A stretch of DNA of 64,000 bases. Origin: Halomonas maura. GTDB taxonomy: Bacteria > Pseudomonadota > Gammaproteobacteria > Pseudomonadales > Halomonadaceae. This document shows positions 17,091 through 24,956 of the stretch, piece after piece. The stretch covers positions 124,001 to 188,000 of the forward strand of contig NZ_JAUFPQ010000018.1 in the NCBI RefSeq assembly GCF_030409305.1. The letters are read 5' to 3'. The position numbers and the translations under genes are program-made. The notes under the pieces are model-generated. The model had not been told where the DNA came from. It saw only the letters and a program-made list of their open reading frames with translations, and made no database searches. The stretch's first letter is position 1, and every line of letters starts with the position of its first letter.

Positions 17091-17861
17091 ATGATGACTC
17101 GTTACCTCCCCGCGCTGTGTGCCCTGCTCGTGCTGCTGGCGTCATCTGCCTGGGCGGAAGAGATCATCGCGGCCAGGTATGCCGAGCCGGTCGAGCGCTA
17201 TGGGCACTATGCCCTGGGGCGGCCGCATGAATACGCGCGCCTGGTCGCCACCACCGACGCCGGGCGGGACACGGCGCTGGCGTTGCCCGGGGATGAGGTA
17301 TTCGAGGACCTGGCGCCGCGCCTCGTGAAGCTTACGGAACAGGCGCCGCCGGCCTTGCTGGTGATCGTCAGCTCGCGTGATGGCGGGTCGCGGCTGGCGC
17401 TGGTCGGCCTCGGCGGGGATCGTCTCGAGATGCTGGCGCAGTCGGCCCCCATCGGCAGGGCGAACCGATGGTTGAACCCGGTCGGCGTCGCCGACCTGGA
17501 CGGTGACGGGGAGGCGGAGATCGCCGCGGTGACGACCCCTCATGTCGGCGGCGTGCTGAGGGTCTATCGACGACGCGGCGAGCGCCTGGTGGAGATCGCC
17601 TCGCTGAGTGGCTTCTCGAATCACGTCTATGGCTCCCGGCAGCTGAAACTGTCGAAGCCCGCACGGATCGATGGGCGCATGCGGCTGCTGGTGCCCGACG
17701 GGCGGCGGGAGGCAGTGCGCGTTATCGGGCTGGGGGAGGCGGGGCTGGTCGAAACCGAGCGTTGCCGGCTGGACGAGCCGGTCACGGAGCCGGAAGCGCT
17801 GCATGAGTGCCAGCGCCGCCTGAACCCGGCGGGCTCGGTCACGCCCAAGCCACCCATGTAG
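17091..17861 (+). CDS. Secreted FG-GAP-like hypothetical protein
   Basis: 256 residues. A signal peptide is clear (LPALCALLVLLASSAWA, cleavage after about residue 22). A single calcium-binding-like motif DLDGDGEAEI near 141-150 is typical of FG-GAP/VCBS blades, and the surrounding strands suggest a partial beta-propeller. Likely periplasmic. No catalytic residues are seen and the function is unknown. It stands alone between the antiporter and a small minus-strand gene. Confidence 0.75.
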   Translation: MMTRYLPALCALLVLLASSAWAEEIIAARYAEPVERYGHYALGRPHEYARLVATTDAGRDTALALPGDEVFEDLAPRLVKLTEQAPPALLVIVSSRDGGSRLALVGLGGDRLEMLAQSAPIGRANRWLNPVGVADLDGDGEAEIAAVTTPHVGGVLRVYRRRGERLVEIASLSGFSNHVYGSRQLKLSKPARIDGRMRLLVPDGRREAVRVIGLGEAGLVETERCRLDEPVTEPEALHECQRRLNPAGSVTPKPPM

Positions 17862-18058
17862 CGGGGTGATATCGACCGCCGTCCGGGCAGGTTATCGATG
17901 GGCGACACGCGGATGATGCGCAGCAGGCCTTGAGCCAGGGATAGAGGCGGGAGGCGTGCCCGGATCTGGCGAACAGGCGATACATCGCCTCCCATCAGTG
18001 GCGCGGCAAAGCCGCGTCCGGCTGCTAGGGTTTGTTATGTGGCAAGATGCCAGTGCTT

Positions 18059-18337
18059 TTAAATCTTCTCGAGCAACTCTTCCAGACCAATAGCGGGTTG
18101 AATATCAATCTTTGCATCCAGTTTCGAAAATAGTGGTTCATTGATTTCAGCCATTTGCAATTGATCAGTTGCTTCGAAAACAATAGTGCCAGCCCGACAC
18201 CCGTCATCAAGGTGAAAGTAGGCGGCTTCAGGCTTGACCCTCTCGACCAGGCTTCGGAGTGCAAGAGCCAGGGTCCCATCGGATACGGCTTGGTTCCCTT
18301 TCTGCACGGGAATCGAAAATCGAAAGATTAGACGCAT
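18059..18337 (-). CDS. Small conserved-type protein, unknown function
   Basis: 92 residues, with a strong GGAGGAC ribosome site directly upstream of ATG 18337. The sequence alternates strands and helices (MRLIFRFSIPVQKGN at the start, LEELLEKI at the end), resembling small dimeric alpha-beta barrel or GYD/DUF3303-like proteins. No catalytic motif is identified. It is somewhat AT-richer than its neighbours, possibly acquired. Confidence 0.6.
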   Translation of the reverse strand: MRLIFRFSIPVQKGNQAVSDGTLALALRSLVERVKPEAAYFHLDDGCRAGTIVFEATDQLQMAEINEPLFSKLDAKIDIQPAIGLEELLEKI

Positions 18338-18379
18338 GGGGTCCTCCTTTTACGATTTATTGTGATGGTGCAGTCGACG

Positions 18380-18730
18380 TCACCCCATTAGCCGCTTAAC
18401 AGTCGGTTGAGCACCCCGCTGCGGGTGCCGAGCCGCGTGAGGCGATGCAGGGCGTCGCTGCCGTGATCCCGGCGATCGCCGATCAGCAGGGCGAACCCCT
18501 GGTCCGGATCGATGCCCCGGGCACCGAGCTCGCGGCGTGCCTCGCTCGCCTGTCGTCCGTCGATCAGCTCGAGTTCGCCGCCGTTCTCCAGCAACCGCTC
18601 GCCGGCGAAGACGCACAACACCCGATTCGCTGCGCATCACGCTCTGGGAGACGCCGCCCATGACGTCGTCGTGGATGGCGTGCCAGCGGTTGGCTTCCTC
18701 GGGGGCCTGGAAATCGATCAGCCGTGACAT
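18380..18730 (-). pseudogene. Broken CIA30-like (complex I intermediate-associated protein 30) gene
   Basis: The start codes for MSRLIDFQAPEEANRWHAI then DDVMGGVSQS, typical of the CIA30/NDUFAF1 N-terminus. After about 38 residues the listed frame turns into arginine-rich nonsense, while the neighbouring frame (18388-18621) continues sensibly with FAGERLLENGGEL and later FALLIGD. So a frameshift near 18620 separates the two. The second part ends after ~75 residues and may belong to another family (DUF4174-like), which would make the locus a deletion fusion. Non-functional. Confidence 0.65.
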
Positions 18731-18876
18731 GGCGGGTGGTTCCTCCGCGCTCGGTCCCTACCAGCCTATGCGGGCCCGCGCGCCCGGAAACCGTCGATTC
18801 ACTGCCATGTTGAAGGGCCGTGAATACAGGGTAGCTGCCCCGATGGTTCCGAGCCGACCCTAAAGGCCATCCGGTA

Positions 18877-18903
18877 TGTCACAAACCTTCAGGCAGTTTC
18901 GTC
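18877..18903 (+). promoter_or_regulatory. ECF41-type promoter
   Basis: TGTCACA (18877-18883), a 16-nt spacer and CGTC (18900-18903) match the published consensus for ECF41 sigma factors (TGTCACA-N16-CGTC). It lies about 50 bp upstream of the AhpD/CMD-type gene, and an ECF41 sigma factor is encoded just downstream, so this is very probably its target promoter and implies autoregulation of the pair. Confidence 0.85.
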
Positions 18904-18955
18904 TCCCTCTGTAGCCCCCATGGGCACCATCAACCAAGCTCAGAGGAGCAAGACA

Positions 18956-19450
18956 ATGGAAAAACGTCTGAATGCTTACGAGGCCAACCCAGAAGCGATC
19001 GCGGCGATGGGCCGGCTGGAGGACCACGTCCGCCGTTGCGGACTCGAGAATAGCCTGATCGAGCTGGTGGTGACTCGCGCGTCCCAGATCAACGGCTGTG
19101 CCTATTGCCTGCATATGCACACCAGCGACGCTCGCGCCGCCGGTGAAAGTGAGGCACGGCTCTACCTGTTGTCGGCATGGCGTGAGTCGGCCCTGTACAC
19201 TCCTCGAGAAAAGGCGGCGCTTGCCTGGACCGACGCGCTGACGAGGCTGGCCGATAGCGGCGCCCCCACCCGGGATTACGAGCAGGGGCTTACCCACTTT
19301 TCCGAGAGGGAGTTCGTTGACCTGACGTTACTGATTGGCGCGATCAATGTCTGGAACCGGCTCAGTGTGGGGTTTCGAGCCGTTCATCCGAACGATTTAA
19401 AAGCCGGATGCGCGAATCCTGAGCCCACCCTTGATGGAGCCGGTGTATGA
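18956..19450 (+). CDS. Carboxymuconolactone decarboxylase / AhpD-like protein
   Basis: 164 residues from ATG 18956, chosen because GAGGAG lies at 18941-18946. The alkylhydroperoxidase core is present: ELVVTRASQINGCAYCLHMH near 37-56, with the redox CxxC (Cys-Ala-Tyr-Cys) and nearby His expected for AhpD-type peroxidases. It probably reduces small peroxides or related substrates in the cytoplasm. It lies upstream of an ECF41 sigma gene and behind a matching promoter; pairing of a CMD-family gene with ECF41 is a known arrangement. Confidence 0.9.
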   Translation: MEKRLNAYEANPEAIAAMGRLEDHVRRCGLENSLIELVVTRASQINGCAYCLHMHTSDARAAGESEARLYLLSAWRESALYTPREKAALAWTDALTRLADSGAPTRDYEQGLTHFSEREFVDLTLLIGAINVWNRLSVGFRAVHPNDLKAGCANPEPTLDGAGV

Positions 19451-19502
19451 TGGACAGCAAGTTTCCGCGGTTCGTGACTCACCTTTCGAAGAGCCTCAGG
19501 CC

Positions 19503-20411
19503 ATGACGGATCGGCCGACACGCCAGTTCAATGACTGGCGTCGTTATCTCATCGGTGTCGCCTATCGTATGCTCGGCTCGGTGACCGAGGCGGAGGATGT
19601 GGTTCAGGATGCCTACCTGCGCTGGCATGATGCCGACCACCCTTCGGTGACCGATGTTCGCGCGTATCTCACGACGGTCACCAGCCGACTGTGCCTCGAT
19701 CGCCTCAGGGCCGCCCACCGGCAACGGGAGATCTATGTGGGCCCCTGGCTACCGGAGCCGCTGATGGAACCCTTGGAGGCGCCGGTCGATGCCGAGGTAC
19801 TGGCGAGCGATGTGTCTTTTGCCCTGATGCTGGCGCTGGAGAGATTATCGCCGCTGGAGCGTGCTGCCTTCCTGCTCCACGATGTCTTCGCACTCGACTT
19901 CCCCCAGGTCGCCATCACCCTGGAGCGCAGCGAAGCCAGCTGCCGACAGCTCGCCAGCCGGGCCCGGAAACGGGTACAGGCCGAGCGCCCGCGTTACCCG
20001 GTCATGCCCGGAGAGCACGGCCGCCTCACCGAGCGTTTCCTTGACGCGGCCCGCAGTGGCGATGTCACGACGTTGAAGGTGCTGCTGAGTGAAAGTGCCA
20101 CCCTGCATACCGACGGCGGCGGAAAGCGGATGGCTGCGCGGCGTGTGATCGTCGGTGCCGACAAGATCAGTCGATTCTTTGCGGGGCTGGCACGCAAGCC
20201 GACGTCGTCCGCCCCTCGCTGGGTCAAGCCCGTTATGGTGAATGGACTGCCAGGGTGGTTGACCATCGAACAGGATGGACTGCCGCAGGTCCTGGCGCTG
20301 GAGGTCGCGGGCGATCGTATCCTGTCCCTATATGTTGTGCGCAACCCGGACAAGTTACGACATCTGGTGGACTACCTTCCGGAACGATTTGCTGAGACTC
20401 TATATCCGTAG
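19503..20411 (+). CDS. ECF41 family RNA polymerase sigma factor
   Basis: 302 residues from ATG 19503. Sigma region 2 is at the N-terminus (YLIGVAYRMLGSVTEAEDVVQDAYLRW) and region 4 at about 105-155 (LSPLERAAFLLHDVF). A C-terminal SnoaL-like domain follows, with TDGGGK near 200 and NPDKL near 284, both hallmarks of ECF41 proteins. There the C-terminal domain takes the place of an anti-sigma factor and controls activity. It is transcribed just after the AhpD/CMD gene (52 bp gap), so both share the ECF41 promoter. Confidence 0.92.
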   Translation: MTDRPTRQFNDWRRYLIGVAYRMLGSVTEAEDVVQDAYLRWHDADHPSVTDVRAYLTTVTSRLCLDRLRAAHRQREIYVGPWLPEPLMEPLEAPVDAEVLASDVSFALMLALERLSPLERAAFLLHDVFALDFPQVAITLERSEASCRQLASRARKRVQAERPRYPVMPGEHGRLTERFLDAARSGDVTTLKVLLSESATLHTDGGGKRMAARRVIVGADKISRFFAGLARKPTSSAPRWVKPVMVNGLPGWLTIEQDGLPQVLALEVAGDRILSLYVVRNPDKLRHLVDYLPERFAETLYP

Positions 20412-20535
20412 GGAGATCCATTGCCGTTGCCCAAGGTGCCATCGACAAGGCTGACTCACCCTCTCACCGCCATTGGCGGCCAACAGGTACGCTTTCAGGT
20501 CGCCGCTCTTCAACGAATAACGCCGAGAGATAGTC

Positions 20536-20853
20536 ATGTCAGAGATAGCCCATACCCCGGAGCCTCCCTACTATGCGGTCATTTTCAGCAGCCATCGTAC
20601 GGAAGGTGACAGGGGATACGCGGAAATGGCCGAGCGAATGGTGGCATTGGCAGCCCAGCAGCCGGGCTTCCTGGGCATGGAATCCGCCCGGGAGGATCTG
20701 GGCATTACCGTATCGTACTGGGACAGCCTCGAGGCGATCCGCGACTGGAAAATGCATGCCGAGCATCGGGAGGCCCAACGACTGGGCCACCAGCAATGGT
20801 ATAGCGGCTTTCGCGTGCGGGTGGCGAAGGTGGAACGCGACTACGGCATCTAA
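20536..20853 (+). CDS. Antibiotic biosynthesis monooxygenase (ABM) domain protein
   Basis: 105 residues. The ABM ferredoxin-like dimer fold is recognisable from YYAVIFSSHR, ALAAQQPGFLGMES and SYWDSLEAIRDWK, with HREAQRLG in the last helix. Such small proteins act as cofactor-free oxygenases or heme/quinol-related enzymes; the substrate cannot be told. It follows the ECF41 sigma gene by 124 bp on the same strand and may be part of its regulon, although I see no second TGTCACA promoter. Confidence 0.85.
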   Translation: MSEIAHTPEPPYYAVIFSSHRTEGDRGYAEMAERMVALAAQQPGFLGMESAREDLGITVSYWDSLEAIRDWKMHAEHREAQRLGHQQWYSGFRVRVAKVERDYGI

Positions 20854-21208
20854 CCAAGGCCCTCATCAACAGACCCGTGATTGACGGGCGGCAACGGCGA
20901 GGCGATGGTCACGGAAATGCCAAGGGAGCCATGAGGGGCAGCCCACCACTCCTATCCCCAACACGCTGGGAGGCCGGAGAGCGTCCGCGAATCGGCCGTT
21001 CCCGTTCTCCCTCTGGAGTCAGGGGGAGGCGCCGTCAGCCAAGGCCTGTCCACGGGGCCGGCCATCGCCTATAACGAGGCATGGCCATCGCGACGCCGTT
21101 CCGCTGGAGGAAGGCCGGTGGGCTCGAGGAGCGGATGGGCTCGGGGCGACGTGCTGGCAGCCGGAGCTCCGGCCCGAAAGGGGCACTAAGCGGGGGGAGG
21201 GGAGGCCT
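20854..21208. other. Intergenic region, nothing recognised
   Basis: 355 bp of GC-rich sequence without a credible gene. Several open frames on the minus strand here are shadows of the SH3-domain gene downstream. A purine-rich GGGGAGGGGAGG at its end is the ribosome site of the next gene. Confidence 0.4.
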
Positions 21209-21895
21209 GTGGGCAGAGTGAAGATTGCGCTGTGGCTGGTGCTGCTGGGTTCGCCCCTGGCCATGCCGGCCATGGCCGAGGCGCCGTCTCCGGGCAGTGC
21301 GGCCGGCACCGTGCCTGCCGCGCCGGAGGAGGGTGGGCCGCGCAACTGGCGGGTGACGGTGTCGGGCGCCCTGCATCTCCGGGAGAGGCCCTCGATGACG
21401 GCGGCCGTCGTCGCCCGCTACGGCCCCGGCACGCTCCTCGACAACCTGGGCTGCCAGCGCGCCGAGGAGCGGGCCTGGTGCGACGTCCAGCAGCTGGGCG
21501 GCGGTCCCCGGGGCTATGTGGCCGCCGATTTCCTGGAGCCCGCCATCTCCCCCGACGGCACCGCGGCCACTGGCCCCGACGATTCCGCGCTGCGTGCCGG
21601 GCAGGGCGATTTCGATGCCACCGGGAGCCTGCCGTGTGCCATGGCGGGCGGGCAGCCCACGACGCGCTGCGAATTCGGCGTGGCCCGCAGCGGCGGCGGC
21701 TACGCCACGGTGATCATCACGCGGCCCGATGGCCGCCCCCGCGCGATCTACTTTCGCATGGGGCGGCCGATCGGGGCCGGTACCAGCGAGGCCGATCCGG
21801 GGGCATTCAGCGCCACCCGCGAGGGGGATCTCAACCTGATCCGCATCGGTGATGAGCGCTACGAACTCCCGGATGCCGTCGCGCTCGGCGGCTGA
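21209..21895 (+). CDS. Periplasmic SH3-domain (SH3b) protein
   Basis: 228 residues from a GTG preceded by a strong GGAGG. A signal peptide (IALWLVLLGSPLAMPAMA) is cleaved after about residue 23. A bacterial SH3 domain follows (about 48-112) with the family's typical LHLRERPSMTAAVVARYGPGTLL and GYVAADFL ends. A second, unassigned beta-rich domain (about 135-225) has two Cys that may form a disulfide. Such proteins often bind peptidoglycan or other cell-envelope peptides. No catalytic domain is seen. Confidence 0.82.
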   Translation: MGRVKIALWLVLLGSPLAMPAMAEAPSPGSAAGTVPAAPEEGGPRNWRVTVSGALHLRERPSMTAAVVARYGPGTLLDNLGCQRAEERAWCDVQQLGGGPRGYVAADFLEPAISPDGTAATGPDDSALRAGQGDFDATGSLPCAMAGGQPTTRCEFGVARSGGGYATVIITRPDGRPRAIYFRMGRPIGAGTSEADPGAFSATREGDLNLIRIGDERYELPDAVALGG

Positions 21896-21918
21896 GATCA
21901 CCCGCCCCAGGGCCCGCC

Positions 21919-22059
21919 ATGGAACGGCTCGCCACTCTCTTCGTCGGCCATCCGCTCGCCATCCTGGCGGTGGCCATGGCGTTTCTCGAGGGCGTGTCTC
22001 GTGCTAGCCATGGGCCCCGTCGCGACTGCCCATTACCGAATCCCTTCATCTATCGGTGA
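21919..22059 (+). CDS. Short membrane peptide, probably a truncated gene
   Basis: 46 codons starting 23 bp after the SH3 gene stop. The first ~25 residues (MERLATLFVGHPLAILAVAM) form a plausible membrane helix; the tail is basic and disordered. It reads like the beginning of a larger inner-membrane protein cut by the event that brought in the integron at 22.3 kb. No family can be assigned from so little. Confidence 0.35.
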   Translation: MERLATLFVGHPLAILAVAMAFLEGVSRASHGPRRDCPLPNPFIYR

Positions 22060-22316
22060 CAGTGACGATTAACAGCCATGCCAGCCCAGAACCGTCCGGT
22101 TTGGCGTCGGCGTGCTTGCGATCAACGCTGCGAACTGCGCCCATCATCACCGGATTGATAACTCTTTTGCAGTGGTGGGCCCCTTTGCCTAGTCTTGATG
22201 GCTAAGGTTGCTGAAGACGGTCATGAAAGGGAATACGCAGGGACTACCGCGTGAGACGGCTGGAATGCCGTCGCGTGATGCAGGTGGGTCGGGCGGTAGC
22301 GTGCCAGGACGCCTGG

Positions 22317-22898
22317 CTATGCTTTCATCCCGGAGGACAGAAGACGCAGAAGAAGCGTGGTTCGATCCTTGTCGCCCTTTCCGGCCCGCACCGTGAGGAT
22401 CCGGTGCTCGACGTCGATATCACGCACGCGCAGCCGACAGCCTTCGGTCACGCGCAAGCCCGCTCCAGTCATCAGCGCGGTCATCAGAGGCATCGGGCCC
22501 GACAGTTGACCAAGCACGTGCATGACCTCGTCATGTGACAGCACGACCGGCAGCCGGCGAGGCCGCTTGGCACGGAAGAACTCCCCGATATCGCCCAGGG
22601 TATGCTCGAGGATCTGACGGTAGAGAAAGACGAGCGCATTCAAGGCCTGGTTCTGTGTGGCCGCCGCCACATGCCGCTCCACCGCCGGGTACTCCAGGAA
22701 GGCTTGCCCCTCGGGTGCTCCCGTGCTGGCGGGGTGCCGCATGCCGTGGAAGCGGATGAAGAGGCGAATCCAGTAGCAGTATCTCTTCACGGTTCGCGGG
22801 CTGCAGTGTTTGACCCTCAAGGTGGCCTTCACTCTGAGCATCAGCTTCGCGGTCTGTGCGTATCCATACGCCCGTCCCCTCAGTGCATGGATATGCAT
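22317..22898 (-). pseudogene. intI: Integron integrase IntI, C-terminally truncated
   Basis: 193 residues of a normally ~320-residue tyrosine recombinase. The integron-specific N-terminal fold is clear: SPRTVKRYCYWIRLFIRFH near 29-47, ERHVAAATQNQALNALVFLYR near 75-95, and RAKRPRRLPVVLSHDEV near 109-125 (patch-type motif of IntI). The first catalytic Arg is present (GAGLRVTE). The frame stops just after GKGDKDRTTLLL, so the IntI-specific insert, the HxxR box and the catalytic tyrosine are all lost and the protein cannot recombine. Divergent from the cassettes to its right, as expected for an integron platform. Confidence 0.85.
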
Positions 22899-23064
22899 AC
22901 AAAATTATTGGTGCCGGCAAAACGTGCAAGCACACGAATCCTGCATAGGTAGCCGAGCTGTTATTAGGTTGTCTTAATATCAATGAGTTAGATAAAGCAA
23001 GGCGCGCTATATAACATTGTTGAACGTGCCGGCACATTCATACTGACCGGTTGGTTCACATACC
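22899..23064 (+). other. Probable attI / leader region of integron 2
   Basis: The AT-rich spacer between intI and the first attC. GTTAGAT at 22987-22993 fits the GTTRRRY crossover core and is the best candidate for the attI junction. TTGTCT at about 22971 followed 17 bp later by ATAAAG is a possible cassette promoter. Both assignments are tentative. Confidence 0.4.
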
Positions 23065-23075
23065 GGAGGAGACTA

Positions 23076-23135
23076 ATGTATAACCAGCCGCTGTTGCCGG
23101 ACAATGTTTCCACCGCTGCGCGGCTCAAAAACTGA
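23076..23135 (+). CDS. 19-residue open frame inside the first attC
   Basis: The ATG at 23076 is preceded by GGAGGAG (23065-23071) at ideal spacing, and a 19-codon frame (starting MYNQPLLPD) runs through the first attC. It is the only coding candidate in the first cassette of integron 2. It may be a leader peptide that improves translation of following cassette genes, as described for small frames in attI of class 1 integrons, or it may be chance. Confidence 0.35.
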   Translation: MYNQPLLPDNVSTAARLKN

Positions 23136-23155
23136 CGCAAAGCTCCGCGTTATTT
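23078..23155 (+). other. attC recombination site (first of integron 2)
   Basis: Cores are GTATAAC (23078-23084) and GTTATTT (23149-23155). Arms include GTTGCCGGACAATG and a TGACGCAAAGCTCCGC end, which resembles the right part of the attC at 26534. About 78 bp. Confidence 0.7.
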
Positions 23156-23174
23156 GTGATCGGAGAGAACAAGC

Positions 23175-23339
23175 GTGAAAGAAAAAGTCACCCTTATAGC
23201 AATTATCACAGCATTCGTCACAGGTTGCGGTGATGCTGCAATTGATGCTTGTTTAGATAGTGGCGGAAGCTTCAACTATGAAACGTGCGAGTGCGACTTT
23301 AACGATAACCATGAATATAGAGAAAATCACAGCTGCTAA
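23175..23339 (+). CDS. Small cysteine-rich lipoprotein (cassette gene)
   Basis: 54 residues from a GTG at 23175, with GGAGAG upstream. Lys-rich start, hydrophobic stretch VTLIAIITAFVTGC and a lipobox cysteine at residue 18, so the mature part is ~36 residues anchored to a membrane. It contains three further cysteines (DACLD, ETCECDF) and a terminal Cys. Tiny lipoproteins of this type are common in integron cassettes and none has a clear function. It was too short for simple gene finding but the lipobox supports it. Confidence 0.65.
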   Translation: MKEKVTLIAIITAFVTGCGDAAIDACLDSGGSFNYETCECDFNDNHEYRENHSC

Positions 23340-23504
23340 CACGGGGTGTGTCAGCTCTGGTTTCTTCTCGGGTGGTGGCGTGAAGAATTCATTTTATGGT
23401 ACGGAAAGAATACATAATCAGCAAATAAAGTACGCTGCATATGGTCGCCCGATGCTCGCAAGCTCGCGCGGCTTATTTTGTCGTTACATAGTAAAGGAGA
23501 GCGT

Positions 23505-24100
23505 GTGAAAATTTACGGTGATACAAAATCAGGAAATTGCTACAAGGTTCAGCTCGTTTGTAGTCTGCTGAACGTTGACCATGAATGGATTGATATCGAT
23601 ATCCTGGATGGAGACACGTCGTCTGACGAGTTCTTGAATAAGAACCCCAATGGAAAAATACCCTTGCTTGAGCTCGATGAGGGTGAAACCCTTGCGGAGT
23701 CAAACGCCATTATCAACTATTTGGCAGGCGGTTCAGCTTTATATCCAGACGGGGGCTGGCTCAAGCACGCGTTCTGCAATGGCAATTTTTTGAGCAATAC
23801 AGTCATGAGCCGTTTATCGCAGTAGCCCGCTTCATCAACAAGTATCTGGGATTGCCTGAGGAAAAAGCCGACGAATATGCCTCAAAGCAAGCTGGCGGGC
23901 ACAAGGCGTTGCATGTTATGGAGCAGCAGCTCAGGAGGACGCCATACATAGCAGGTGAGAACTTTACCACCGCAGACATTTCGCTGTATGCATACACACA
24001 TGTAGCTCACGAGGGCGGGTTTGAGCTAGAGGCCTATCCGGCCATTCGGGCATGGCTAGACCGGGTGGCTTCATTGCCAAATTTCAAAGTTATGGCGTAA
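23505..24100 (+). pseudogene. Glutathione S-transferase, frameshifted (cassette gene)
   Basis: Starts at GTG 23505 behind AAAGGAGAG. The thioredoxin-like N-domain is clear: MKIYGDTKSGNCYK, NPNGKIPLLEL and LAESNAIINYL, the glutathione-binding segment with its Glu-Ser pair. The frame breaks at a run of five G (23751-23755). The helical C-domain continues in another frame (RVLQWQFFEQYSHEPF, then the stretch ending RAWLDRVASLPNFKVMA at 24100). Two extra G, or one lost base, explain it. Either a recent pseudogene, a slippage-controlled gene or a sequencing error; homopolymer length should be checked. Confidence 0.8.
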
Positions 24101-24105
24101 TTGCC

Positions 24106-24189
24106 ATGTAACGATCATAGTCACGGCGACGGTTACTGCATTGCGGCTGCGCCTTCATGCCGTATCCGCACGAGCTGAGGGTGTTAACT
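24106..24189 (+). other. attC recombination site (GST cassette)
   Basis: Cores are ATGTAAC (24106-24112) and GTTAACT (24183-24189). The central ACTGCATTGCGGCT...CGCC part is closely related to the attC at 26139, suggesting one attC family. About 84 bp. Confidence 0.8.
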
Positions 24190-24208
24190 GCATGAATAGG
24201 ATTGCTCA

Positions 24209-24913
24209 ATGAAGCCGCTTAGTGATGAGAAAATTATCGACTCGTGGAAGAAAAATGCGCGGCAGTGGGGTGCGGCTGTGCAAGTTGGACAAATCGAGAG
24301 CCGCGAGGTGGTAACTAACAAAGCTATAGTAGAGGCTGTGCTGAGTTATTCTCCCGAGGCAGTCGCCGATATAGGCTGTGGCGAGGGATGGCTCGTTCGT
24401 GAACTCGCGCGACGGATAACACAGGTGGTAGGGATCGATGCGGTTCCCGGTCTAATTGATCAAGCAAAAGCTGCCGGCGGTGGTGATTTTTTTGTCGCGT
24501 CCTATGAAGCTATAGCAGATGGTGCAATCAAAGGTCTGTTTGATGTCGTCGTGTGCAATTTTTCGCTCCTTGGAGAGGAGTCGGTCCAGGCGCTGTTCGG
24601 CGCTATGCCATCACTTCTCAAACCGGGGGGAGTTTGTATTGTGCAAACGCTCCACCCGATGGTAGCGTGTGGTGATTTACCTTATATAGATGGCTGGAGA
24701 GAAGGCTCTTGGGCGGGTTTTGGCTCTGACTTTATTGATCCTGCCCCTTGGTACTTCAGGACGCTCGAAAACTGGACAAGCTTGTTTTCAGATAATGGGC
24801 TTCGATTGCTCGAGATACGCGAGCCGATTCATCCGAAGACTCAAAAGCCTGCGTCGATCATATTTATTGGAGCGACAGCAGCTAACAATGCAATGCACGC
24901 GACAAGCGCGTGA
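24209..24913 (+). CDS. Class I SAM-dependent methyltransferase (cassette gene)
   Basis: 234 residues. Rossmann-fold motif I is VADIGCGEGWL (about 52-62), binding S-adenosylmethionine. Motif II acidic is VVGIDAVPG, and a motif IV-like segment is FDVVVCNFSLLG near 111-122, followed by LLKPGGVCIVQ. Substrate unknown; a small molecule is more likely than DNA, since no target-recognition domain or NPPY is present. As with the acetyltransferase at 4814, the final ~10 residues (AANNAMHATSA) are encoded by the attC. Confidence 0.88.
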   Translation: MKPLSDEKIIDSWKKNARQWGAAVQVGQIESREVVTNKAIVEAVLSYSPEAVADIGCGEGWLVRELARRITQVVGIDAVPGLIDQAKAAGGGDFFVASYEAIADGAIKGLFDVVVCNFSLLGEESVQALFGAMPSLLKPGGVCIVQTLHPMVACGDLPYIDGWREGSWAGFGSDFIDPAPWYFRTLENWTSLFSDNGLRLLEIREPIHPKTQKPASIIFIGATAANNAMHATSA

Positions 24914-24927
24914 TTGCGGCGTTAGAA
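24880..24927 (+). other. attC recombination site, very short (methyltransferase cassette)
   Basis: Cores are AGCTAAC (24880-24886) and GTTAGAA (24921-24927). The stem CAATGCACGCG pairs with CGCGTGATTG with one bulged base, the extrahelical feature of attC. About 48 bp, shorter than usual, and overlapping the 3' end of the gene. Confidence 0.75.
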
Positions 24928-24956
24928 CACATCAGATACCAGCGTAGGCGGAAAAC

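Noticed and set aside
21035..21901. Minus-strand 288-codon frame over the SH3-domain gene
   Set aside because: Compositionally odd, no domain; the plus strand has signal peptide and SH3b motif.
23333..23489. Possible attC after the small lipoprotein gene (TGCTAAC ... GTTACAT)
   Set aside because: The core ends exist but the inner arms do not pair and the length is excessive, so it is not reported as a site.
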